Part shown: one piece after another, positions 1 to 14,892 of the stretch
How the letters are laid out: the number at the start of each line of letters is the position of its first letter
How positions within the stretch are numbered: the first letter of the stretch is position 1
Assembly (NCBI GenBank): GCA_964019415.1
Contig: OZ025877.1
Span: 7,086,141-7,150,140, forward strand
Source: Ianthella basta
Lineage: Eukaryota > Porifera > Demospongiae > Verongiida > Ianthellidae
Direction: 5' to 3'
Length of the DNA stretch: 64,000 bases
The notes under the pieces: generated by a model
Seen by the model: only the letters and a program-made list of their open reading frames with translations
The model's database searches: none
What the model was told of the DNA's origin: nothing
Position numbers and translations under genes: made by a program

Positions 1-257
1 TCTTCTTCATACTCCACAATCTTCTTCAGCATCGACAGCTTTGGTTTGTTCTCTAATTCCTGACTCCATTCTTTTCTTACTCTCCTCCACGCCACACTCT
101 CCAACATTCTCTTCAACTCATTCTCTGACATATCTTTAACCTGCTCCACTCCCACATCTTGCCAACCAAAATCGTTACAGCAGGCAGTCATTTTCTTTAT
201 CCATGTACCCTTGTTGAGTCTTATAGCCTCGACAGACACTCTTATTATTCGTACAAT
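1..257 (-). mobile_element. LINE-like ORF fragment (C-terminal part), truncated by the window edge
   Basis: The minus strand is open from about 257 to base 1 with no stop codon. It reads ...VEAIRLNKGTWIKKMTACC, then NDFGWQDVGV, SENELKRMLESVAWRRVRK and ENKPKLSMLKKIVEYEE. The pattern of a basic stretch, a 'W..v...e' core and a 'KPKL..l..i' ending resembles the C-terminal region that follows reverse transcriptase in LINE ORFs of sponges and corals. No catalytic reverse transcriptase motif is inside the window, so family placement is by recalled resemblance only. The element's 3' part would lie to the left of base 1. Confidence 0.45.
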
Positions 258-1255
258 GCAGCAGCATGCATGCATCAATACACAAGCTGCACCTTTATGT
301 AGGTGACCATTGGAATGACCATACTGACATCTAAGATGGCTCTGTCATTGTAGCCGGCAGGCTTTTGCTACTCTTGCAATGTACATCATGCTGTGTATCA
401 TGATTGTCTCCTGTCGTCTGCAGCAAACTGTGTTAATTACCACGTTGTACAGCTGCATCAATGCCACGGCAAACTTGTGAGCCTGGAATCATCTTCTTTA
501 CCACCTGCATACAACGACAACACACACACACAAACACTCAGTAACACACTGTGAAGATGACATATGCATGTGTGGGGGGAGGGATCTTTACTTAGTGATG
601 ACTACACCACCACATGCATGTAACTATGCAGTGTGCACAGTGACATACTCAGTTACACAAGTCTTGTCATGTAGCTATGTCCATTTCAAGCACATATCGT
701 TCCTAACATCACATTGAATTTCATTTAAAGGCCATTAATATCATAGAGATTCATGCATGCACTGCAGTAAATGATTGAATTTGGGGAGGATATATGGATT
801 CCAAAGTAGCTATGGTGGTAGCTAATTGATAATCACTGCAGAGTGTGTGGCCATGATCAAAGGCCTTGGTCCTACTCAGTGCTTTGACCGACACACACTT
901 GACTGGGTGCACACAAAGAGAGGCAGTGTTTATAGGTACCCCTGCAAGGGTTGGGTCATAGATTGTGTGATTGACATAAAAGGGTGAGGCATAGTGTGAT
1001 GTGTGAATGATCTCATGCAGGTTTGGACATTTTATAGAAATTAACTGGAAGCTGAAATACAAATAAACTGAAATGGAAGTCAAGATGTGCAGTATAGCCT
1101 GAATAATGCACTGAGGCCAATGCATGCACATTCGTGGATTGCTACATCTTGTGAACCTCAATATCATCAACTTTGTTCTGTTCCATTCATGCCTGCAGCT
1201 GCAGTATAAGGTCTAGCTTCAGTATATAAGTGTTTATCATATGCAACATATAGCT
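258..1255. other. Non-coding stretch, partly a decayed interspersed repeat
   Basis: I see no credible exon here. The stretch is rich in GCATGC/TGCATGCA words. About 850-1190 shares scattered similarity, in the same orientation, with about 10850-11110: 'gggttgggtcatagattgtg' matches 'ggggtttggtcatagacctt', and both are followed by a 'ttgactgggt' word and later a 'ttgtgaa.ctca' word. They look like two old copies of one dispersed repeat. Confidence 0.4.
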
Positions 1256-1720
1256 ATCTTACTATAATTCACTGAATCTCGGATTTTTATGTTTGCTTGT
1301 TACCTCATAAAATCTGTGCCTTACACGGAATCGGCTCGAGACGCTCCGTATCAGTTGAGGGACTCAGGGGGCAGGTTCTTAGAGGGGTGCAGTTCGCCTA
1401 GCTTCCTTGCGGCCGAAGAGCGAGATGTCCTTCGTCAATTCTCCGCGGGCCGATTCGCCATTTTTAACATTATCGACCGGCCCTTCCACTACCGGTCATT
1501 GGCGTACTTGATACGCGCCATGCCAGTTAAGGGAGTGGGGAGACGCGAACTTAGAGGGGTGCCGTTCACCTAGCTGCCCTGCAGCGGAAGAGCGCGCTTC
1601 CCTTCTTTCGGCGGGCCCAGACGCCATTTTTGACCACTCTTGCAGTGTTGACAACGTACGGTATTTTATTCCGCCACAAGAATGTGACGTCACTTCCTGT
1701 TGGTGTCGGTGCATGCCAAT
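1256..1720. repeat. GC-rich interspersed repeat with an internal dimer (copy 1)
   Basis: This segment matches 19472-19860: both begin 'cttactataattcac', continue with 'gaatcggctcgaga' and 'cagttgagggact', and reach the paired word 'cttagaggggtgc.gttc'. Inside the copy the unit containing 'cttagaggggtgc', 'cctagct.cc' and 'gaagagcg' occurs twice (about 1378 and 1551), each time followed by 'gcgggcc' and 'cgccattttt'. It is therefore a dimeric, CpG-rich dispersed element. No terminal inverted repeat or tRNA-type promoter is evident, so the class is unknown. Confidence 0.65.
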
Positions 1721-2285
1721 GTGACTAATTTAAGGAATTTTCCAATGCTCTTTTAGACAGACAATCTACATAGCTATACACCATATCACTGCACAGCCTC
1801 ATCCTCAGTACATACATGAATCACCACCATGCACATGCTGCCTTTAGCCAGTATGTTGAACATGATAGTACATACACTAAATTACAGGCATAGCATTTTC
1901 CCTTACTATGTGCACTGGCATGTGCTCCACTTGCTGGCACTGCATGTTATAAAATGGTACAATCTGCTTAATGCTCCCCCCTGCATACTCACATGCCATG
2001 CACACATGACGCTGCAGATACCAGCATACTGCTTAGCTGGCATCAACGCACCATCACACATGCTGGCGTCAGCAGACAGGCGCCGGCGTGTTGTCATCAT
2101 TGCACCGGAGCAGGGAAGCTCGCTGAAGGCAGGCTTTCCTGCTAGTATATATATAATTCTGCTTCTTGCTTCCACTCCATGCATGCAGAATGTGTAGCTA
2201 TGTATAGCATTGGATGTACATCACCAATCTATTTCGCCTTAAACAATACCATTCAGCATAGTAGTAAGCAATGCATATTGTCTTA
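1721..2285. other. Intergenic, nothing recognised
   Basis: Short open frames occur on both strands (for example 1829-2197 plus), but they have no recognisable motif and no convincing splice context. I treat them as chance. Confidence 0.4.
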
Positions 2286-2932
2286 CTATGTACTGCAGTG
2301 TAATGTCTCTTCTGCATGTATAGTATAGCTATATACTTGCTGTGTTTTATGCATAAATACTGCACACTGTTTCATGTTCATATACATGGGGATATCTTCA
2401 TAGACGTGGCAGTCTGAACTACCAGGAGTGTGCGGCTGTAGGGCACCATAGTCTACAGTGCAGTAAGCTGGGTTGGGATGGAGAGACACTTCAACTTGAG
2501 GGTCCTCTGTCATGTCAGGTTTAGATGGGCCTTGTTTCCTTGACCTATATGTGCAAACAGAAAGCAAAATTAATGAATAAAAATACAGTTCTGAAGCAAT
2601 CTGCTTGCTTAAGTATATAACTATGCATACCTTCTCCACAGCAGACTCAGCAGTACTAGGACAACTGTCCCAACCACAATCACCATGGCAACCACTGGTA
2701 CTACAATTGACACAGTTAATGCCCCAACACCAGGTGCTCCTTCGGAATGTGCCATTGTAAGAGTGGGAGTAGTAGTAGTAGTAGAAGTAGTAGTAGAAGT
2801 AGTAGTAGAAGTAGTAGGAGTAGTAGAAGTAGTAGTACTAGTAGTAGGAGTAGTAGTAGGAGGAGGAGTAGGAGTAGGAAGAGGGGTACTAGTAGAAGTA
2901 GGTAGAGATGGCGGGCTGGGCATGGGGTTCAA
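2286..2932 (-). CDS. Copy A: single-pass membrane protein with tyrosine-motif tail (last two exons)
   Basis: Two minus-strand exons can be joined. Exon 2631-2932 encodes a Pro/Thr/Ser stalk (PSPPSLPTS, then TTST repeats), then a hydrophobic segment (SIVVPVVAMVIVVGTVVLVL) ending SLLWR. Exon 2286-2544 encodes the tail. The donor is AG|gtatgc, the acceptor atatag|G, and the join makes one Arg codon in phase. The tail carries NPAYCTV (NPxY, a PTB-type motif), YEDI (SH2-type) and YMNM (YxxM, PI3K-type). The tail is shared by copies B and C. In B and C a TAA follows YMNM or YVNM; here it is AAA, so 31 extra residues follow. Upstream exons and any signal peptide were not found. Family unknown; the signalling role is inferred from motifs only. 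Confidence 0.5.
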
Positions 2933-2944
2933 TTTGTTGCTATA

Positions 2945-3049
2945 CTGTTGATAGATATTCTCAGATCAGTCTGTGCACTAGTCAATCCTGCAATGAGGGC
3001 ATGGAAGCCAGAAACAGACATGCTGATATGGATACAATGCAAGTTACCT
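2945..3049 (-). repeat. Upstream exon-like element of copy A, duplicated at 3696-3800
   Basis: Read on the minus strand, this block begins with a cytosine-rich run ending in 'cattgcag' and then 'gattgactagtgcacag'. An almost identical block lies at 3696-3800, and related blocks precede copy B (6060-6170) and copy C (8345-8400). In copy B it reads into the membrane-protein exon. In copy A no frame connects it cleanly to the stalk exon, so its coding status is open. Confidence 0.5.
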
Positions 3050-3329
3050 ACACAAAATACAGTGCAAATAACAATATATTGCAGTAATCTAAATAAATAA
3101 AAAATTAATAAATAACTCAAGGAGGCTATGAAGGCTGCAGTGGACACGCACTCAGCATAACTATGAACTAGGAGGAATTTAGTGGATTTTAAATCTGACA
3201 GATTTTTAGTTAGACTTTCATCCTCATTCAAAGTGACATCAAAAGTCTAATATGAATTCCCATAGCATAACACATAATGTGTGAGACTTTTAGCAGGAAT
3301 GTGTCACCTATGCATTAGCACAGGCCCAC

Positions 3330-3390
3330 ACAGTCTAGTGTGGTCGACTAACAATCCGAAGTTCCAGGTTCAAATCCTACTACAGTCATT
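3330..3390 (+). repeat. tRNA-like sequence with B-box, probable SINE head or tRNA pseudogene
   Basis: The word 'ggttcaaatcc' is a good RNA polymerase III B-box. It follows 'tggtcgactaacaatccgaa', which resembles the D-to-anticodon part of a tRNA. The acceptor stem does not close and the A-box is poor, so a functional tRNA is unlikely. A tRNA-derived SINE or pseudogene fits better. Confidence 0.3.
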
Positions 3391-3578
3391 CTTTGCCTCA
3401 GTTTTCTTCTTAGCTGCACGTTTGCCTACCAGCATTCAGCATTGTCACATGCTTTTTTCTGCGTCAATAGCATGACACAGTGGTGGATGCATGTAATCCA
3501 GCAACCCTCCACTGCTATCTAGCAACTGGCTAGATTTGTTGTAACAGGGGTAAGACCACTTAAGAGGGCACTCCTACA

Positions 3579-3694
<116 letters not shown>

Positions 3695-3839
3695 CTGTTG
3701 ATAGATATTCTCAGATCAGTCTGTGCACTAGTCAATCCTGCGGTGAGGGATTGTGTGGGAGCTAGAAACAGACACTGACATGGATACAATGCAAGTTCCT
3801 ACACTAAGTTAAGCTATACTTATGTTGTAATTTGAAATA

Positions 3840-4260
3840 TAAAGCTCGATGACCGCGGGCCCAAACGCTACGAGGTATAGAGCCGCTAGGCAGACCATGC
3901 AAGGCGGTTCGGCAACTTTGGAAGACTGCAGTGTCTACACCAAGCTATTCGACCCTCGTCCACCTACACACGCCATAAGCTAGTGTTAACAGTAATACTA
4001 GCTGTGTGGGCAACTCACTAACCAAAGAGTGGTGCTGTGGCAGTGAGCGCAAGGCAACGTCTCGCACGAGTCCTTGAGTACCACCTCAGCCTCGGGACGA
4101 CGACTGCGAGACTAGTAACTGCAATTCTTCCACTGTTGGATTTCCTGCGCGCGAAATTATGTAACTCGTCAAGGACAACAACCAGTCACGCCAGAATGGT
4201 GAATTGCGTGCTTTTTATGTGGCCTGGACAGGGACGCGGCTGGAAGCCTAAGCCAGCTGC
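3840..4260. repeat. Segmentally duplicated upstream block, copy A
   Basis: This CpG-containing block matches about 6190-6600 closely. From 'ccattcgaccctcgtccacc' through 'gtgtgggcaactcactaacc' to 'ctgcgagactagtaactgca', only scattered bases differ. A diverged version lies at 8460-8690. Each version sits 5' (minus-strand sense) of one member of the membrane-protein family, so it may hold the promoter and first exon. A short minus-strand frame beginning MACVGGRGSN is shared by the first two copies. Confidence 0.6.
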
Positions 4261-4968
4261 AGGTTAAGGTGCGCAGGAATGTCTGGCATGCGAGGTTATG
4301 TGTTATCATATAAAATAATGGCGAGACTCGAGATAGCTACTATTCTACCAAGGTTGGATGGTTTCCTGCCTGCATTAACAAGGTCATGCACCTTTGACAT
4401 TCTACAGATGGCATAATTATTATTATAGCTACACACAGTGCAGTTATCATGTATAGTTTCAGCATGCATGGCAGTTGCAGACTACTGGTATATAGTAAGA
4501 TGATTTGAGAAGTAATGTCTGACTGGCAATGTTTTTTTTAGTACTTATACATTGAGGCAACATGCATGGCTACACAACCAGCGCAGTCAAATGGCTGCAG
4601 TACCTTGGAGTGGAAGGTGGATTTCTCACTGTAGCTGCTTTTGTTACACTTGTGAATGTGGCTACATCATGCCATGTATTGTGATTGTCTGCTGCAAGTC
4701 CGCATCTTGTGACTTTGGTCAGTCACTAGCTTTGGAGCAGTTATGAAAAGCCTACAGAAGAAGAGAGCATTCCAGCTGCTCCATGTCGCATAGTGACCAT
4801 GCATCCTTAATAGGACAGGGCTCAAAGCTATACTAAGAGAGTGCCTATAATAACTATAGTGGAGAGATAACGCTAGCCTCGTCACCCTATAATATATTAT
4901 GTATCCTGTAACTTTTACATCATGTGCAGCTGAAAGCTAACTAATGTATGTATATATGTACACATTTG

Positions 4969-5096
<128 letters not shown>

Positions 5097-5269
5097 AGAA
5101 TGTATACATAGCTACACAATAGCACTAGCTCTCATGCAGTCACTGCATGGAGCACTGGTACGATGGCATGTCTCTGAAGCACTAGCATGCAGCTAGCTAG
5201 CTACCTGACTTTCCTTGATATAGTTGATAGTCACATGTAGCTACTGTATGTGAGGTTACATGATCTAGT

Positions 5270-5535
5270 CAGTGCGCTGATCTGTAAGACATCACTATAG
5301 GTTAGTCAATCGTTATACACTTTTTACACAATTAATATACATATGCATGCACATCAATGTGGTCAGATATATAACTGTCACTGTAGTTGTGACAGGGTGT
5401 TACGGAGCATCGGAAATGACACAATGTACACTCAATATGCTATATCCACTATGCATGCAGTATAGACGCATGGCCTATAACTTCAGTTCATTCTTCAGCA
5501 GTATCCTTCAGCTTGTGTTAGGCTTACCATATACT
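5270..5535. repeat. Tandem segmental duplication unit, left copy
   Basis: This stretch matches 6780-7045: 'gtgacagggt.ttacggagca' is followed by 'aatgacac.a..acattcaatatgct' and by 'cataacttcagttcattctt' with small changes, ending in the 'gtgttaggct.accatatact' word. With the matching blocks upstream, it shows that the copy B and copy C regions arose by tandem duplication. Confidence 0.7.
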
Positions 5536-5616
5536 ATTGCTCTCTTATCTGACATGTTCTACATGTGTAATATAATATACTTGTTGTGCTTTAATATGAA
5601 TAAATACAGCACGCTG

Positions 5617-6094
5617 TTACATGTTCATATACTTGGAGATATCTTCATAGTCATGGCTGTCATGACTACCAGGAGTGTGCGGCTGTAGGGCATTAATGTT
5701 TACAGTGCAGTAAGCTGGGTTGGGATGGAGAGACACTTCATGATGAGGGTGCGGTGCTGCAGCATGGTTCTGAGCAGTGTTGTTACATTTAGGAGGGCCA
5801 CGCTTCCTTGACCTATACGTGTGAAACAATTAAGCAGCTCAAATAAACAAAATGCAATACTGAAGCATTCTAGTCGCTAAATTATTACTTAACTTTTCCA
5901 CAGCCGTACTATTATCGATACACCTATCATAGTCGCAGGCACCATGAAAACCACTAGTACTGCAAATAGCACAATATTTATAAACCAATTATAGATTTCG
6001 CCAGACATGCCGTCGCTTGTGCCAACAGGTGTGCTGTGGCTGTAGATACCACCATCAGAAGAGTTTCTCAAATCAGACTGTGCACTGCTGAATC
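5617..6094 (-). pseudogene. Copy B: membrane-protein paralogue with altered splice donor
   Basis: The exon at 5893-6094 begins after a 'cactgcag' acceptor and encodes FSSAQSDLRNSSDGGIYS, then a hydrophobic segment (INIVLFAVLVVFMVPATMIG) ending in RLWK. The tail exon 5617-5812 follows the same kind of acceptor (tatag|GTCAAGG) and encodes SRKRGPPK..., with LHPNPAYCTV, YEDI and a final YMNM before TAA. At the position of copy A's donor (AG|gtatgc) this copy has AG|ttaagt, so the GT is lost. Using the neighbouring A|GT would shift the tail out of frame. The Thr/Pro stalk of copy A is absent. It is either a decaying gene or uses a splice site I cannot see. Confidence 0.45.
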
Positions 6095-6189
6095 CTGCAG
6101 TGAGGGATTGCGTGCATGAGAGCCAGACACAGACATGCTGATCATGACATGGACACAATGCAAGTTGCCTCCACGAAATAATGCATTGC

Positions 6190-6600
6190 TATGATCTAGC
6201 TCTATACTATAATTATTTGACTCAATGCCCGCGTGTCCAAACGCTACAATGAAAAGGCGCGGATCACGCAAAGGCAGTTCGGCAACTGTAGAAGACTGAA
6301 GTGTCTACATCATTTTATACCATCAAACCATTCGACCCTCGTCCACCTACACACGCCATAAGCTAGTGTTAACAGTAATACTAGCTGTGTGGGCAACTCA
6401 CTAACCAAAGAGTGGTGCTGTGGCAGTGAGCGCAAGGCAGCGTCTCGCAGGAGCCATGGAGTGCCACCTCAGCCTCGGGACGACGACTGCGAGACTAGTA
6501 ACTGCAACTTTTCCACTGTTGGATGAAATCTCCTGCGCGCGAAAGCGTTTAATGTCTAGCACACTCCAAGGACAACAACTATAGTTCCGCGTCAGAATGA
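6190..6600. repeat. Segmentally duplicated upstream block, copy B
   Basis: Partner of 3840-4260. Farther on, 6695-6770 also matches 4315-4380 ('atggcgagactc.agatagct'), so the duplication extends past the block. Confidence 0.6.
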
Positions 6601-7146
6601 TGGTAAATTGTTATTTAAGTGCATGGCTGCAATGCGGGCACATGCAGCGGGAAATCTAAAGCCAGTTGCAGGAATGTCTGGCATGTGAGGCTAGATATTA
6701 TGGCGAGACTCAAGATAGCTACCGTTCTACACTGGTTGGATGATAACCTGCCTGCATTATCAAGCCACGCGCACCATTCTAGTCAGTGTGTTGATCTGCA
6801 TGGGTAATATGCATCACTATTGGCTAGTCAATCACTAATACATTTTTTATCCAATTTATATACATACGCATGCATAATGTACATGTCACTGTGCTTGTGA
6901 CAGGGTATTACGGAGCATCAGAAATGACACGACACATTCAATATGCTGTATGCACTATGCATGCAGTAGACGTATGGTCTATAACTTCAGTTCATTCTTC
7001 AACAAAGTCAACAATAGCAATATATCCTTCAGCCTGTGTTAGGCTCACCATATACTGCAATCTGACACATCAAGTGATGTCTCTTCCACATGACTTGTGC
7101 AATTATAGTAATTGTTGTGCTTTTATAGTATAAATACAGCACGCTG

Positions 7147-8130
7147 TTACATGTTCACATACCTGGACACACCTTCATAGTCATGGCTGTCATGACTACC
7201 AGTGGTGTGCGGCTGTAGGGCATCATTGTCTTCAGTGCAGTAAGCTGGGTTGGGATGGAGAGACACTGCATGATGAGTGCCCTCTGTCATGTAGTCCTGA
7301 GCAGTACTGTCATGTTTAGAAGACAATCGGTTCCTTGACCTATCTACAAGACAGCCACAGAAGTGCACACCTATATCCATACATTACATGGATTACGGAG
7401 TTCAACTGCAGATTGCATGTACATATAAAGACACAATAAGAGTGCTGGGCAGCAGATAGTTGCTTGCGTGGACCACACGTGTGCCATAATAATTATGTGG
7501 TAAAGACCACGTAGCTGTATATATGTGCCTATGTGTACTAGTACTCATTCTGCCTGTAGATTGTAATGTACATGTGCTGCAGGCATATATGTATGGCAGG
7601 GAGTCCAACTAAAGCCAGCAGCATGCAGGTTAATAGTACTACATAACACTGAAGCGTTAGCAAGCCACATAAAATCAATGCAACATTCTGGCGGTAACTG
7701 CATGTGTATGGTTGTCGTACTTGAAGGGTGTCGTCAAATGTTATTGTGTACTAGCTAGTGTGTGGGATGAGATCATATGCACACGAGTAGTAATGGATTT
7801 GAAGCATTTTGTTAGCTTAAAATTACAGGTCTCCACAGGAGCACAACTGATACAACTGCCACAACTACAGTCGCCATGGCACCAACTAGTGCTACTACCA
7901 CCACAGCTGTTCCACGTCTGAAGTGGGGGATGGGGGCGGAGGGGTAGTGGGCAGAGGGGTAGTGGGCAGAGGGGTAGTGGGCAGAGGGGTAGTGGGGGAA
8001 GGGGTAGTGGGGGAAGGGGTAGTGGGCAGAGGGGTAGTGGGCAGAGGGGTAGTGGGCAGAGGGGTAGTGGGCGGAGGGGTAGTGGGGGAAGGGGTAGTGG
8101 GGGGAGTGATATATTTAGGCTGCAGCACTT
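7147..8130 (-). pseudogene. Copy C: membrane-protein paralogue with frame breaks
   Basis: The tail exon 7147-7339 starts after a 'tagatag' acceptor and encodes SRNRLSSKHDS..., LHPNPAYCT, YEGV and a final YVNM before TAA. The stalk/membrane exon is about 7827-8130. A 15-bp repeat encodes PTTPLPTTPS units, and a hydrophobic segment (VVVVALVGAMATVVVAVVSV) ends in LLWR as in copy A. The Pro/Thr repeat and the membrane segment lie in different frames: the PTTP frame stops at TAG just inside the membrane region. The only nearby donor (CCT|gtaatt) is in the wrong phase for the tail. Two independent faults suggest a pseudogene, although repeat-length polymorphism could explain the first. Confidence 0.45.
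7922..8110. repeat. 15-bp minisatellite in the copy C stalk
   Basis: About twelve units of 'ggggtagtgggcaga', with variants ending 'gga' or 'gggaa'. The unit length is a multiple of three, so copy-number change keeps whichever frame is used. Confidence 0.85.
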
Positions 8131-8495
8131 CCATAAGAGGTCTCACTAAAGAGACAGAATGGACAGTGGGAGATATACATGCAGCTAGCACACATGCATA
8201 TGATCTCATCCCACACACTAGCTAGTACACATACATGATCTCATTCTAATGCTTCATCACTATAATAAATTCATGCATATTCATGCATGTACTGGAGAGA
8301 CTGACATACCTGAGTCTCCTGTAGATGGGATCAGCACCACCGGAAGATGTTCTCAGGTTGTGCACTACTGAATGCTGCAGTGAGGGATCTGGCCACATGT
8401 ACTAACACTGCAGTGTGCAATTCTGGAATGGAGATTAGTATCAACTGTACTAAAACGCAAGGCCACTTGCTGACCAAAGAGTTGTGTTGTATGTA

Positions 8496-8885
8496 TAGCA
8501 GTGAGCATAATGAAAAGGCTCCCGGGAGGCCTGGCGCACCACCATACACAGTCTTGGGAAGATGGAAACAAGATACAGTTCTGCTGCAGTTGGATGATTT
8601 CTCCATCTGCATGCAATAACATTTGACGACACCCTTCAAGTACGACAACCATACGCATGCAGTTACCGCCAGAATGTTGCATTGATTTTATAGCAGTGAG
8701 CATAATGAAAAGGCTCCCGGGAGGCCTGGCGCACCACCGTACACAGTCTTGGGAAGATGGAAACAAGATACAGTTCTGCTGCAGTTGGATGATTTCTCCA
8801 TCTGCATGCAATAACATTTGACGACACCCTTCAAGTACGACAACCATACGCATGCAGTTACCGCCAGAATGTTGCATTGATTTTA
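8496..8885. repeat. 195-bp perfect tandem duplication
   Basis: Bases 8496-8690 and 8691-8885 are the same sequence. The only difference I see is 'caccaccatac' versus 'caccaccgtac'. Such identity implies a recent event, or an assembly artefact. Confidence 0.85.
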
Positions 8886-9208
8886 TGTGGCTTGCTAACG
8901 CTTCAGTGTTACATAATACTATTAATAAGCAATTCCAAATGAATTATTTCATGGCTTGGGTCATGCATTTCTTCTCCTTCTGTCCTTGTGTGGTAATAAG
9001 AGGTTGGGTCTAGTGGGCCAGACTAATGTCACATGTGATATACATATGGCCTTATACAGTATGTCAGAGAAAGCACTCCTGCATGGTCACATGAACCTTA
9101 ACTCCACAATGCAGCTGCAGAAATGTCTATATAGCTTGCAGGCGAGGCATGCACCAGCCATGCTCGGCTTGCAAGTCGCTAACCGTTGAGTGACAATCCT
9201 GTAATTCT

Positions 9209-9599
9209 GTTGAACAAGGCTAATCACTGGGGATATATTACGCCTATCTGCCTTCTACACTGAAGTGTCTCAGGAGCCGGGGGGGGCGGAGCCCTATTGA
9301 TGGCAACCAGTGATCACCTTCCCCCATTACTAGTCATCCTACAAAGATGGAAGAGCCACAGACAGCTGTTTTGCCCTGATTGGGGCTCATCAGTGTGGCG
9401 TACTGATGGAATGCAGGATGACTAGTCACTCTTGTATCCACCACCAGCTAAACACTTGTGGTTTCAACAAGAGCGAATATTAATGGGGGAAGGCTAAGTC
9501 ATGAGCGTGACTTGCGCGGGATTGATGAGAGATCGGTTCATTGCAGTAAGCCACTGCAACGGCCAGGCCGGGCTAGGTTGAACAAGGGCTAATCACTGG
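9209..9599. mobile_element. Folded-back Penelope-type repeat remnant
   Basis: A word 'gttgaacaaggctaatcact' at 9209 recurs at 9578 with one extra G, bracketing about 345 bp. Inside, 'cttcccccattactagtcat' at about 9319 is answered by its reverse complement split between 'aggatgactagt' (9415) and 'aatgggggaagg' (9482). A small hairpin ('ctcttgt' with 'acaagag') interrupts the right arm. The centre is the hammerhead at 9355-9399. The arrangement fits a degenerate terminal repeat of a Penelope-like element. No reverse transcriptase ORF is present. Confidence 0.5.
9355..9399 (-). ncRNA. Hammerhead ribozyme, probably inactive (G12 changed to A)
   Basis: On the minus strand: stem I strand GCCACA (9394-9399), core CTGATGA (9387-9393), stem II GCCC/GGGC closing a CAATCA loop, then AAAA at 9369-9372. 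ACAGCTGT follows as a short self-complementary stem III, then the cleavage triplet GTC (9361-9363), and TGTGGC (9355-9360), which pairs perfectly with stem I. This is the compact type I hammerhead layout known from Penelope-like elements, where stem III is so short that dimers are favoured. The conserved GAAA is AAAA here, replacing G12, a catalytic base, so cleavage should be lost. Confidence 0.75.
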
Positions 9600-10125
9600 A
9601 TATTATGCTGTAATTTTGTCATGCCATATACGTATACATCACGATTGTCTCTGGTCTGCAGCAAAATGTGCTATATATAGCAGCTGCAGTTTGAATGAGA
9701 GTAACTTTTCAGCTATCGAGGGCACACGTACACGTAAAATCATAATTTATGTAGTCCGAGAAGTCTGTTGTCTTCCAATCATGCGTAGCTGACCCACTTC
9801 TCGCCATTTTTATCACCCATCGACGTCGGCATACAAAGAATGGCAAGTAGTGGGTTGCCTGAGCGATACTACTCCCATATAGTGCAACTTCCAAATACTC
9901 TTAGCGAACTGCATACAAAGTACACATACAACCGTCTGAACCTGCAAACCTGTATAAGTACTGCATCAGATTGCACAGTGGTGATGTCGAATGAAAATTT
10001 AGCTTACAGCTTACAGCCATATATGTACATCTGGCTCTTGTCTTTTGAAAACCTGAAGTGACTGTACATACAAACATACATACATACAGCGGCGCATGTG
10101 CATGGTTCAGTGTGCACGAGTTCAG

Positions 10126-14892
<4,767 letters not shown>

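Larger units (their letters stand above)
7634..8925. repeat. Inverted repeat flanking the copy C stalk exon
   Basis: Plus-strand 7634-7745 ('cactgaagcgttagcaagcc' through 'gggtgtcgtcaaatgttatt') is the reverse complement of about 8810-8915. Next to it, 7751-7806 ('agctagtgtgtgggatgaga') is the reverse complement of about 8190-8260. Thus copy C's stalk and membrane exon sits inside a partial palindrome. Confidence 0.75.

Noticed and set aside
9840..10061. Start-like frame MASSGLPERYYSHIVQLPN and an opposing frame beginning MARSGSATHDW at 9812
   Set aside because: Both are short, have no clear donor with a partner exon and no recognisable domain. The two starts are inverted look-alikes.
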